Shown: in pieces, positions 1 to 9,993 of the stretch
Position numbering within the stretch: position 1 is the stretch's first letter
Layout of the letters: each line of letters opens with the position of its first letter
Assembly: GCA_964019425.1 (NCBI GenBank)
Contig: OZ025829.1
Span: 682,001-746,000 of the forward strand
DNA from: Flectonema sp. DT1601
Lineage: Eukaryota; Euglenozoa; Diplonemea; Diplonemida; Diplonemidae
Direction: 5' to 3'
DNA: 64,000 nt
The notes under the pieces: model-generated
Seen by the model: only the letters and a program-made list of their open reading frames with translations
Told to the model about the DNA's origin: nothing
Database searches by the model: none
Translations under genes and position numbers: made by a program

Positions 1-3000
1 AGCCGACAACATTGCTGCTGAAGGACGAAAAATATAAACGTTTTTTTTTGAAAATCGCGCTCTCACACTCTCTCTATTTTTTTTTTTTTTTTCCTTCACG
101 TTCTTACCTCAACTATGAATATTGCGCGAACACTATTCATAAAGGCTTCCCTATCCATAAAGTAAGAAAATTATTTTATTTTTTTTTTTGTTTCCCTTTT
201 CTATTCGGTGTCTACTTTTTTTTCTCCCCCAAATTAAAGTTTTACATACCAGTAAGTGCCGCGGAGGATTAGTTGGGTTGCGATTAAAAGAGACCCAACT
301 TTTCATATTTCCCCTAACATGGGATTTCCATACGGTCTCTTATCCCTTTAAATTACGATTTTTTTTTTTTGTTTTTTTTTTTTGTCTTTGAACAAATCCG
401 ATTTTTTTTGTCGTGAAGGGTCTCCTGTTTCTGTATCAGGTCTTGATTGTCATTGATTTCCCTGTTCCCTTAATCTATATTTATTTTTCTTATATTTTTT
501 TTTTTTTTGAAAAATTTTTAAGAACCCAATTTCCTATCTTGCTATTAAATATGTTATTGTTTTCTTTATTTTTTTTTTTTTATCAAAAAAAGTATATCTC
601 TCACTCTCTCAATAAGATATCTGCTTTAGAAAGTTGAAAGGCTGTTTAACTGAAATGAAGTCGATGTTTAGTTGTGTTAAGGGGCCTCATCTATATATAA
701 AAAGAATCCCACGCAGAGAGCAAAAAAAAAAAAAAAAAAAAAAAGGTGCACTATTAAGTCTTAATGCTTAAAAGAAAACCTGCGCATTATCTTTTTTTTT
801 TTTTTTAATTTCACTAACTCCTCCCCCCCCCCCTTCTGTTTGTGTAGTTTCGTTATTTTTGTTAAATTCGTGCGACTCTCTTCAGAAAAAGCATAACGAA
901 CAATCTAAACTGAGTCTTTGGAAACTGTTGCGGATTGTGTCCTCTGTTGCTGTGAGTTACCTCCCTTGGAGTACAAAAGGTACGGTATCATTTGGATTAA
1001 ATAACTAAACTAGCAAACTAGAATCGTTTTTCCCGCAGCGTCTCGATGATTAGTGCTGGTGAAAAACTTATAACTCACAGCATGTTTGAATTAAATAACT
1101 AGTTGGCTTTTGAAATTAAAAAAAAAAAAAAATCTGTTTTGTCGGAGTAGAAATTGGGGTTTCTCCCACGCTCGTTTATGCGATGATATTATTCTGGATT
1201 TATATTTTTTTTCTTCTTTTCACCTCTTTTTCCCTTGTGTTTGCAAGGCTCGCGGTATAGAGTGAGTATGCATTTACCCTTGCGCTTCATCCCCTTTTAT
1301 GGTAAGGAGGTTTTCTGGTGAATGCATTATACGTAGCAATTTTAAAAAGGTTTCCCAACTAATGTTAAATCATAGTTTGGTTTCATAGGTGCAATACAGC
1401 ATATTTGTTTCCCTTTTTCATCTCATAGTATCAAGTCAGCCCCGTGCAGTGATTTTAATGATGTGTTTCTTTTCTTTTTTTTGTTTTTTTTTAATTTTTT
1501 TATTTTGCCTTGCCACGACATTCGTAAAAACGTAATCTCGAAGAAAAATAAAAAAAAACCCTCGGCAATTGAAACTGCTATTTTTTTTTTTTTTTTTTTT
1601 TGTTTACTGATTTTTTTTTTTAAAAAAAATCTTGTTCTTAACTTATCAAACTTACTTACTTTTTTTTCGTTTGTTCTTTTTTTGAAGAAGAAGAAAATAA
1701 GATTCCTATCTTGTAGGATTCCTTAAAATTTAATTTTTTTTTCTTTTCCTTTTTTTTCTTCCAGCTTTGTGCTCCTCATCTTATCTCGAAGACGTACTAT
1801 GAGTGATGAATTGTGGCAGCGGGCTTTGCGCAGAATGAGGTTTTAATAAATGAAAAAAAATCAGAGAAGGATTTTTATAATTTTTTTTTTGTGTTGCTGT
1901 TTGTGCGAAGGAAACTAGCCATACTTAGCAGGGTGCTCACGCCCGCTAGCATGGTATTTTTTTTACACACTTTTTTTTTCTTTTTTTTTAAAAAGATTTG
2001 GCATGGTTGTACCACGTCACTTCAGATTGCTTTTTATTATGGTAAAAGTCCATCAATAAAAGGGTAAACCGTGTGTTGGTTTGCCTTATTATTATTATTA
2101 TTATTACTATTATTATTTTTTCTTTGTTCTTATTGGTTGAGCGTGCCTTAAAAAAAAATAAATAAAAAAAAATATATATTCGTGCCTCTAATCAGCAAGA
2201 TCATTTCATTATTTTTTTTGCAACTGTAGTCAACTCTATTAAACTAAGAACAGAATAACAAATGTTTTCTATTTTAAAATCGGTTTTTTTTATCACTCTA
2301 ACCCAACCCATCTAGGTACCATCACCGCGTTTGGAGTCACTTTTTTTACTTTTTTTTTTTTCCCCCAACAAATCTCAATTAACCCCCCACACTGAATCTT
2401 GCAATTACAGATTCTATGACGAGTGGGAAAAAAAAATAAAAGAAAAAAAAATTCAAAGAACTTGGTTTTTTTTTTTTTTTTTTTTAGTTCCTTCATCACG
2501 TTATAATACTGTAAAGGTTTTGCTTTTTTCTTCTTTTTTTCTGAAGGTTTTTTTTTTTCCTTCTGTTATTTTTTTTTGCTAGTCGCCTTTTCCCCAGGTG
2601 AGTTAGTGATATTTTTCCTACTTTTGTGTTCGTTGGTTTTGTATTTTACGCAGATGGCATTAACCAGCAGTGAAAAATACATCTCGTTTCGGACAATTTT
2701 TTTTCACCCCCTATTTTTTTTTTTTTTTTTTTTTTTTAAAGTTAGTCTGCATTCATAGGATACAGAATGAGGATTGACAAAAGGTGTGTGTTCCTAGTTC
2801 AAAAAATCTACGAGAAAAAAAAAATGATTTTTTTTTTTTTTCTTTCGAAATTTGCATTAGCCCAGCTTTTAATACAGTCAGTCTTATTTTCTTATGTGCC
2901 CCAAGAGATAACTTCTTCAACTTCTGCTTCCCGCTCTAGGAGCTTTTCTTATTTTTCTTAAAAAAAGACTGTTCCTCCTCCTATTTTTTTTTTTTTTCTC

Positions 3001-3239
3001 TTTTCTTTTTTTTTCCTTACTAAGATTGCCTTCTTATTCCCAGTTACAAAAAAATTGAGTGGAAAAAAAAAAAAAAAAAAAAAAGAAGTTCTGATGGGTT
3101 AGCCGTAATTAATAGTTTTCTCCGTTTTAGCAAAACATATAAATATGACCGGGGGGAGGTAGTCTGGTCTGTCGATTCTCTTTTTTTTTATTTAAAAAAA
3201 AAATTCTTCTAAAAACCAGGTAAAAATTTACTTTTAAAA
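1..3239. other. Gene-free T-rich spacer at window start
   Basis: No convincing gene is seen. The stretch is dominated by poly-T and poly-A tracts that create low-complexity Phe/Lys reading frames. An ATT-type microsatellite lies near 2086-2117. A more complex patch at about 890-1110 holds two similar pieces (TTAAATAACTA near 993 and 1091) but no recognisable RNA gene. A pyrimidine-rich stretch ends in AG at 3219, a likely splice acceptor for the first gene. The upstream gene, if any, lies outside the window. Confidence 0.75.
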
Positions 3240-3899
3240 ATGTACAAAGACGACGATAATATATCCCTAAAAGAGGCAAGAAGGATCTTAAATACGATAT
3301 CGGAACAGACTAGTAGTGATGTCCTGAATGAATTTAATAATTTAATTACTAAATTTAATATCAACGACCAAATCCTCATAGCAAGAATGCTATCAAAATT
3401 ATGTGTCAGTAGATATGGTAAGAGATGTAGTAGTGTTGAGAGACTGGTATTGAACACGATGGAAAAATCTTGTAAGAGGAAGATAAGAACTGTTTTACTA
3501 TTGAATTCCAGAGGAGTCTTGTCAATACCTCATGAAGTGGTTTGGGAAGTCATCGACTACGTTCCGTTTTTTGGATGGTTTTTTATGGATGATTTACTGT
3601 TGAAAATGCAACACGGAGCCTCTATGAGCGCAGCTGCAGCACTGCTTTCAAAAATATCACTTTACGTAGAAATATCACCCGAGCATCTTTTTCAAGGATT
3701 GTTTTATATATCAAATCGTTCGCCTTTAACTTCACACCATGTCTGTCTTCTTCTTGACACGTTAAATAAAACTAAAAAATATTTAGTTGACGAGGGGTTC
3801 GATTTGTTGCCTATTTTCTCATCCATGGCTAAGTTTGCTGAATGCTCGACTAATCCGTTTATAACTGATGCTGTTCATGACCTGCTTGAGGTTTCTTAG
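3240..3899 (+). CDS. Hypothetical helical protein, 219 aa
   Basis: I do not recognise this protein. The ATG at 3240 is the first in frame and follows a candidate acceptor (AG at 3219). The 219 residues are mostly amphipathic helix, with repeated leucine-rich stretches (for example around residues 40-60 and 125-170) that could form an ARM/HEAT-like solenoid. There is no signal peptide, clear membrane span or catalytic motif. Codon use is balanced, unlike the Phe/Lys frames in the spacers, which supports a real gene. The stop is TAG. The following spacer carries a three-copy hairpin repeat starting 22 bases after the stop. Confidence 0.7.
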   Translation: MYKDDDNISLKEARRILNTISEQTSSDVLNEFNNLITKFNINDQILIARMLSKLCVSRYGKRCSSVERLVLNTMEKSCKRKIRTVLLLNSRGVLSIPHEVVWEVIDYVPFFGWFFMDDLLLKMQHGASMSAAAALLSKISLYVEISPEHLFQGLFYISNRSPLTSHHVCLLLDTLNKTKKYLVDEGFDLLPIFSSMAKFAECSTNPFITDAVHDLLEVS

Positions 3900-4740
3900 T
3901 TATGATGGTTTGAGATGGCTGACTTTCACTGGCCGCTAATAGCGCCTTCCTTTTTCGGCAGTTTTTTTTTTTCTTTTCTCGAATAGACAATATTACAGCC
4001 AAAAGCTCATTATTCTATTTTTTTTTTTTTTTTTTCTTTATAACCTGCTGACTATTGGCCGCTCAAAGCGCCTTCCTTTAGTAGGTTTTTTTTTTAAAAA
4101 AAAAATAGATGTGATGACTGACTGTTTCTTACTGTCTTTTCTTTGGGGATGTTCACTATCTCACTTGTCCTTAAAAACTATTGACTACCACTGGCCGCTT
4201 ATAGCGCCTTCCTTCGGTAGTTTTCTTTTGTACAACTGAGTCGTGATGAATTCGTTTTTCTGTATTTTAAGTTTTTATTTATTTTTAGAGAGGGTTCGTG
4301 CACAAACAGGTGCATCTAAAATCTGATTTAATGCCCTCCTCTCAGTCTTGATTTTGCTTGTTCGCCCACAGGTAAGATTCTACTTTGAAAAACAGTTCCT
4401 GACTAGCTTGGTGATCGTCGGTACTTTTTCTTCGATAGTTGCCGACCACTTGTTGCCTGTTTTTTGTCCTTTTATTCGTCAAGTAAACAATCAATCTGTT
4501 GGTGTATACACCTAAAGAAAATCATATTGCCGTTACCTTTCTTGATGGCTGAGGTTCTCGGAAACTAACTCTTTACTTGTATTTTGCACTTGTGTGGGCA
4601 AAGTTTTTTTTTTTTTTTTTTTTTTTTTTTTGTTGTTTTTAAAAAAAAAAAATAATGAAAAAATTATAATTACATTCCGCTCTCTCGATTGTCTTTCAAA
4701 TTCCTTTTTTTGAAAGAATATTTTCAAAAAAAAAAGTAAA

Positions 4741-4772
<32 letters not shown>

Positions 4773-4888
4773 GCCCTATCTCACGGTAAGCCAATGCTAC
4801 CGTATCTTTATTATGTCATACAGAACTAGCATAGCAGTAGTAGTTGTTAAGAATTAATTTCATTAACAGGAAAGGTTCGTCTGCATTG
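3900..4888. other. Spacer with three-copy hairpin repeat
   Basis: This 989-base spacer has three copies of a GGCCGCT...AGCGCC hairpin unit in its first third (annotated separately). After that come T-rich and A-rich tracts (about 4605-4631 and 4734-4772) and a candidate acceptor, CATTAACAG, ending at 4869, just before the next gene. No coding region is supported. Confidence 0.8.
3921..4220 (+). repeat. Three tandem hairpin units followed by T-runs
   Basis: Units lie at about 3921-3961, 4041-4086 and 4181-4220. Each has the core GGCCGCT-NNN-AGCGCCTTCCTT. CGCT pairs with AGCG, closed outside by GG/CC with one bulged C, across a three-base loop that differs in every copy (AAT, CAA, TAT). The second unit has an outer 7-bp helix (4043-4049 with 4080-4086, one G-U pair) and the third a 5-bp helix (CTACC/GGTAG). 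The outer helix of the first is weak. Each unit runs directly into a T-run, as Pol III terminators do. They may be small RNA genes or RNA-processing signals; I recognise no known family. Confidence 0.65.
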
Positions 4889-6481
4889 ATGGAACACGAA
4901 CTTGATAAAAAATATGAAAAAGCGGAATCTGCCTACAACTCAAACAACATAACTGAATGCATAACAATGTGTGAGGAAATATTAAAAGATGCCAAGGGAT
5001 GGGGTAGGTTACAGTTTTTAGTACTACTGGGAAGGGTTTTTAATCAAATTGGACGATTTGCTGAAGGATTGGAGCTGTCAAACGAGGGAACTGGATTCGT
5101 TATGAAAGGAAAATGCCATCCTCAAACAATAGTAAACAGGATTGCCGCACAGTCTGGATTGATGTTAAAAATTAACATGTGTGATCTGCGAACATTACAA
5201 GTACATCCTTCTTACTTAGTAGAGTCTCTGTTATTTCTTGTCTCAAATTCAATAAAAGACCCTCCAATCAACACTATACTAAACGACATCACTCTAGACG
5301 TTGACTCAAAGAGAGCTATATACGCAATTTCACAGAATGACCCAACTCTCATATTTGGTATAAAAACAAAATTATTGCAACCGATGCTATCATCGAATCT
5401 CTGTAGAATAATTGTCAACCATCTTCACGATGATCGGTCGAAAACATTAAAACAATCGAAAGAATTATTAGTTTATTTCATTAGTATTTGTGATGAAACA
5501 TATTTAAAACGAGAATCTGATGAACTTAACGCAATTCAAATGCAACTGCTAACTGTACGAGAAATATCAATTGTAAAGACACTACAAATCAATAACAATC
5601 CTAATGCAGTGCTTTTGGGTATTGCTATATTAGAAAATGACAGACAAGGAGTCAGGAAATGGTTAGAGTATGATTCTTCAGATCAGGTCGAGGGAAATGA
5701 TGATATTTTTGCGGTTTTGGAATCGTACAACTACTCCAGGACACCTGAGAAGATGAGTAAAAAAAATTCGGTTGATTCCAAATGTGATTCAAGTCAATTA
5801 CTTTTATTAGGAAATCTAGTAGTTAAACTACATCTGGAAGACCGAGTAGTTGCTATGACAAGCGGCAGTAACGACGTCAAAAGACTTTCACTACTTCAGT
5901 CGATTGCTTGTCATCCTGATGCTGACCTTCCTGTTATTTGTACATCGCTTTTAAATATAGCTCAGAGATCGCTTTGTCTTTCTGAACAAACTGTTTCATG
6001 GTGGATGACTCGACTGTTCGAAACAAATAATCCAGAGCTGCTATTACTCAGTTATAAAATGGGAACTTTATACAAGTGTGATTGTGGAGGACTGCGACAG
6101 TCTAGTTTACTGAAAGCTGCAGCAGCAAGGAACTATTCTGCTCTACAATTACTAAAAACAGTGCCTGGAATTGGTACTGAAAGTATTTGCAAAACAATAT
6201 TAGGAACTCCCATATCAGAATCGTGGTCGTTGCTGTACGTGGCGCAGATTGACATTTCTTCACTTGAAAAGTCTCTTCGTGTTGCAATAGAGAACGAGTG
6301 TTTAGAATCAATTCCAACACTCCTCCGTTGGTACGTTGATGTGAAGGGAATTACACCGAGTGCCATTCAAGTCTATCAAAATATTCCAAAACCAGTTAAA
6401 TCATCTCCAGACTTTAATTATGTTTCATCTCTGTTTCAAAATTATAAAACAGCTATTGGAGGTGATCAATCAAAAAATTAG
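4889..6481 (+). CDS. Hypothetical protein with TPR-like N-terminus, 530 aa
   Basis: Start is the ATG at 4889, 19 bases after the acceptor CATTAACAG (ends 4869); the frame is open further upstream only through non-ATG codons. Residues 1-75 look like paired TPR-type helices (a pattern of Ala, Tyr and Leu spacing as in AESAYNSNN and LLGRVFNQIGRFAEGLEL). The rest is leucine-rich helical sequence without a known motif, signal peptide or membrane span. An acting role as a scaffold or adaptor is inference from the helical-repeat character only. The stop is TAG. It is followed after 331 bases by another unrecognised gene. Confidence 0.7.
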   Translation: MEHELDKKYEKAESAYNSNNITECITMCEEILKDAKGWGRLQFLVLLGRVFNQIGRFAEGLELSNEGTGFVMKGKCHPQTIVNRIAAQSGLMLKINMCDLRTLQVHPSYLVESLLFLVSNSIKDPPINTILNDITLDVDSKRAIYAISQNDPTLIFGIKTKLLQPMLSSNLCRIIVNHLHDDRSKTLKQSKELLVYFISICDETYLKRESDELNAIQMQLLTVREISIVKTLQINNNPNAVLLGIAILENDRQGVRKWLEYDSSDQVEGNDDIFAVLESYNYSRTPEKMSKKNSVDSKCDSSQLLLLGNLVVKLHLEDRVVAMTSGSNDVKRLSLLQSIACHPDADLPVICTSLLNIAQRSLCLSEQTVSWWMTRLFETNNPELLLLSYKMGTLYKCDCGGLRQSSLLKAAAARNYSALQLLKTVPGIGTESICKTILGTPISESWSLLYVAQIDISSLEKSLRVAIENECLESIPTLLRWYVDVKGITPSAIQVYQNIPKPVKSSPDFNYVSSLFQNYKTAIGGDQSKN

Positions 6482-6812
6482 TTCTTTTGAATTAGACATC
6501 GGTAAATCCGATTTATCAAAAAAAAACTAAAATGAAGTCCCTCAGAACCTCATGTTTCAACCTTATGATAGTAACCAGACTTATCAAAATCTCTCATCTT
6601 AAACGTGAAATAGAACTCAGCTCCGGTTCCGGCATGTTGTTTTTAACTATCTTAATTTGGTGGTACTATTTTATAAAATGACAAGTAGTTTACTTCTCGA
6701 ATCTCTCATCTTACACTACACATTATTAACCTTCTATAAAATAGAAAAACGATGTACTTTCTAGACTGAAACAAAGTTATAAATATATTTCATTCTACAG
6801 GTAAGACTAAAA
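6482..6812. other. Short spacer with acceptor
   Basis: No gene or RNA is seen. A pyrimidine/AG site, CATTCTACAG, ends at 6800, twelve bases before the next ATG, and is the probable trans-splice acceptor for it. Confidence 0.75.
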
Positions 6813-7439
6813 ATGTTGTTAGGAAGTCGAGTAAATCGATTGCAACCTCCTGGTGATGACTCTCGTGTGAAATGTTTTTCAAAGAGAGTTCACAGAGAAG
6901 GATCTGCAATGAGAGAACAACCATCTGCTACTGCGCTTCTACATAGAAGTGACGGTGAGCTACTGCAATCTACTCAGGGTAGTCAGCTTCACGGGTACAG
7001 AAGTCCTCGTGATAAATCTTTGGAAATGAATTCCAACGAATTTTCACTTTTTAAAAAACAAAAAAGACAAATAGAAACCTCTGAGGCCCAGAAGAAGAAT
7101 CTCCGAGACGTACTTCAACACGGTTCTTATTCGAATGCCTGTGGTGCGAACTTTATGAATATTGGTATTGATTACAAAAGACATTCATATTGTTATAGAA
7201 CAACATCACATCCTCCCCTTCACACCAAACCGATGCGACATAAGTGGAGGAGAGAATCAGAACGATTATCAGAGGCAGCGTCTAATCGAGTTTTAATTCA
7301 CTCGATGTCAAGATCACCACCTTCTCAAGGAATTCATTGCAAGACTGATACAAGTAACCATGTTGGTCAGCTATTTCGAAGATATCATTTACCAAAAGTT
7401 CCTCGTCAGCAATTTTTATTTTCATCTTCTTCATCTTAA
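6813..7439 (+). CDS. Hypothetical basic protein, 208 aa
   Basis: I do not recognise this protein. The ATG at 6813 follows the acceptor CATTCTACAG (ends 6800). The protein is hydrophilic and rich in Arg, Lys, Ser, His and Gln, probably largely disordered, with a serine run at the C-terminus and no signal peptide or membrane span. An antisense frame overlaps its 3' end but has no support. Because it has no domain and compositional bias is strong, I am only fairly sure that it is a real gene; spacing and acceptor favour it. Confidence 0.6.
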   Translation: MLLGSRVNRLQPPGDDSRVKCFSKRVHREGSAMREQPSATALLHRSDGELLQSTQGSQLHGYRSPRDKSLEMNSNEFSLFKKQKRQIETSEAQKKNLRDVLQHGSYSNACGANFMNIGIDYKRHSYCYRTTSHPPLHTKPMRHKWRRESERLSEAASNRVLIHSMSRSPPSQGIHCKTDTSNHVGQLFRRYHLPKVPRQQFLFSSSSS

Positions 7440-7627
7440 AACATGTTCTTATCTGTTTGCTGGTTGCCAGCAGTCGCAAATCGTTATTTACACTTAGCCA
7501 CTCCTTCTGGAGGACTATGTTTATTCTTGTATTCGTTTTTTTTTTTTTTTTTTTTAAAAAAATGTTTATGTGAATTCTTTCATACAGGATAGCTTTTTTT
7601 GTACCTCACATATAAAAAAAAGGAATC

Positions 7628-8383
7628 ATGAGTGAGCATGATTATGTAGAGCAGCCACAAGAAAATCCTTTATATCCGGCACCACTACCTCCTCCTCCTC
7701 CGCCGGAGCTATCAACGACGCCAGTTACTGTTCAGGGAGGTATTTTAGAGGGTGAGGAAGTGGTTGTGGGAATACCTCTTCTTACAACACATGAGGAAAA
7801 TCCTCAGCTTCCAAGACCCGCTCCTGAGGGATACCAACGGGAGATGACTGAACGATATTTTGAAACCATCCGTCGAATTTCATTCTACGACTCGATACTT
7901 TGCCTCACTCTCGCACCTACAAATTCCATCGCTGCAGTGTGTTTGATATTATTCCCAATAGCTGTTTATTTTGGTGCGTTACACCGACAGACTGGAATCA
8001 TGCTTCCCTACATATGTTACACCCCAGCAATTGTATTCTTCAGGGGTATGTTAATCTTAATAAGGCCGACAGTAATAAACATAATGGTTCAAAGCATGGC
8101 TATATTATTACACGTTGGGATATTTGTTTGTGTGATGAAGATGTTCAGTAAGATTATTGTGATCGCTTCTAACTCCTCTCCAGCGAGGAATACGAGAGCT
8201 GTTGTTGATGTGGTAGAGGTTCCAGAAATAGCAATGGGCATGGTTGTTAGCCTCCTACCAAACAACAGAGGTGACGAAAGCAGCAGCAGTAGCAGCAGCA
8301 GTACTGGCAGTAGCTCCACCAGCTCAATCACTGGTAGCAATCGTGATCTACGAGACGTTCCTGAAATACGACTGGCTGCCTGA
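7628..8383 (+). CDS. Multi-pass membrane protein with proline-rich N-terminus, 251 aa
   Basis: The ATG at 7628 follows a T-tract and acceptor CATACAG (ends 7587). Residues 1-90 are polar with a run of seven prolines, a potential SH3/profilin-type ligand. Three hydrophobic segments follow at about 97-120, 124-147 and 150-174. The C-terminal 75 residues are hydrophilic with a Ser/Thr-rich stretch encoded by AGC-type repeats. No signal peptide is seen, so the N-terminus is probably cytosolic. The family is not recognised; the layout (proline-rich head, compact three-helix membrane part, Ser-rich tail) suggests a small membrane adaptor, which is inference. Confidence 0.7.
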   Translation: MSEHDYVEQPQENPLYPAPLPPPPPPELSTTPVTVQGGILEGEEVVVGIPLLTTHEENPQLPRPAPEGYQREMTERYFETIRRISFYDSILCLTLAPTNSIAAVCLILFPIAVYFGALHRQTGIMLPYICYTPAIVFFRGMLILIRPTVINIMVQSMAILLHVGIFVCVMKMFSKIIVIASNSSPARNTRAVVDVVEVPEIAMGMVVSLLPNNRGDESSSSSSSSTGSSSTSSITGSNRDLRDVPEIRLAA

Positions 8384-8694
8384 GCAGCATCCGATACAGT
8401 AAATTACTTTTTTTCGTTTCGATTTTGTTACTTTTTTTTAGTTCAGTCGAGGATTCGATCATCGACTCCCTCACACCTTTCCGTTATTTCAGTTTAGTTT
8501 TGTCTAAAAAAATTATATTCCTATTTGCACGAGTGCAGAATATGTTTAATCTCTGGTATTTTTTAATAAAAAAAGAGTGGGGGGGGGAAAAAAAAAAAAA
8601 AAATTATGACATTTAGTCTGACTTACAACTTAATTAGTGTTTAATTTGGTAACACCCTTTCCATTTTTTTTTTTTTAAATTCTTCATTTTTTGA

Positions 8695-9053
8695 AGTTGA
8701 GGGGGAAAATCTTGACACAATTCAAACACAGAAAAAAAACAAACTTACCCAGAACACTGTAAGTGAATATAAGACAATTTTGTGTTAACTCAGTTGTTTT
8801 TTAGTGGCTGTAGTGGTCGTTGCGTGCTAGTGTTTTCTTTTTCTGGATCGATATGGCGAGAACCCTAACTTTTTACACACATTCGTAAAAAAAAATAAAA
8901 ATAAAAATAAAGAAAAGAAACGCTCTTTTAAGGACTTAACAAATGATAAAGAAAAATGAATTCGTTGAATAGCAGGCTGAAAATTGATTTATCCAGCCGA
9001 AGCTATAAAATCACAAATCTCTTGTGATCAAGCAATATAAAAACCTAACACTC

Positions 9054-9086
<33 letters not shown>

Positions 9087-9381
9087 ACAGACATGATACC
9101 TCCGGCTTTGACTTTCAGAGCTCTCTATTTGGAGTAAATTAAAATAACTCGATTCGTATATGAATTGAGTGACAACACGGAAAAAGAGATGTGTTATGCA
9201 GCTAAGTTAGAAAACATTATTATAATGTAAAGCATTTATGTAATCTGACAGAGTGTTTTACCTTACTAACATTTTAACTGAATCATAACTCTGGTATAAT
9301 ACAGATATTTTTTTCTTCGTAAATATAATCAAAGAATTCAGTACTGACTGAAGTTAGTATTAATTATTATTTTTTTCTTTT

Positions 9382-9418
<37 letters not shown>

Positions 9419-9770
9419 GTTGAGGGAGAAAATCTTGACAAGTTCAAACAGAGAAAAAAAAAAAAAAAAAAAAAAAAAAACTTAACAATGTGTGAAAATA
9501 AGAAACACTAGTTGGTTGAAGAAAGTAGAAGAAGGAAAATGCCACAGAATTCTTACCCACAAAATCCGGAATCACTGCCCACACACTAATATTAGTACGG
9601 TTGTCGTATTGGCTGTGAGTTAATTGATTTTTTTTTTTTTCCCCTTCTTTTTTTTTCTGATAGATATGACAAGAACCCCTGACTTACAGACAATCTTAGA
9701 TATATAAAAACAAAAAGCTCTTTAAGGACTCAGGGATGATGATTGGTTAAAGAAAATGTTCATAAAAGAG
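8695..9770. repeat. Diverged direct duplication in spacer
   Basis: A stretch beginning GTTGAGGGGGAAAATCTTGAC near 8695 recurs near 9418 as GTTGAGGGAGAAAATCTTGAC. The similarity continues in order: CAAACA-C/G-AGAAAA and a poly-A tract, then GATATGGCGAGAACCC versus GATATGACAAGAACCC (about 8850 and 9663), and finally CTCTTTTAAGGACT versus CTCTTTAAGGACT (about 8922 and 9718). Order and spacing are kept, so this is one duplicated block of about 270-350 bases offset by roughly 0.7-0.8 kb, diverged mainly by homopolymer length. Confidence 0.65.
9174..9262. repeat. Dispersed repeat C, copy 1
   Basis: The 89-base stretch starting AACACGGAAAAAGAGATGTG and ending CAGAGTGTTTTAC matches 41583-41670 at roughly 80% by eye, including TATAATGTAAAG in the middle. 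It lies between the two halves of the local duplication. No coding potential or strong hairpin is seen. It is probably a decayed mobile element fragment. Confidence 0.6.
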
Positions 9771-9993
9771 TTCTATCCGAAATATTATTATGTTCTTTTT
9801 TTCCTTCTTTTTTTTCTTCTTCTATTTGTTAGTTTTGAGGAAATTCTAAAAAAAGAAAAGAGCGAATATACTACTATCAGAGTGTTTTTGTGCTTTTTTT
9901 TTACTCATTTTTTTGAAAACACGGAATTTTTTTTTTTAAATTTTTTTTTTTTTTTTTTTAAAATAGTCCCTATTCCCAATACCAAAAACAAAT

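Larger units (their letters stand above)
8384..9993. other. Spacer with a diverged long duplication
   Basis: No gene is supported; the open frames here are poly-T translations. It holds two related stretches (about 8695-8960 and 9418-9770, annotated as a repeat), very long T and A tracts at about 9055-9085, 9378-9418 and 9453-9480, and the first copy of a dispersed repeat at 9174-9262. An acceptor TTTAAAATAG ends at 9966 before the dioxygenase gene. Confidence 0.75.

Noticed and set aside
12..2961. Several 60-87-codon frames at the window start
   Set aside because: They are translations of poly-T/poly-A tracts (Phe and Lys runs), overlap each other and show no domain or codon balance.
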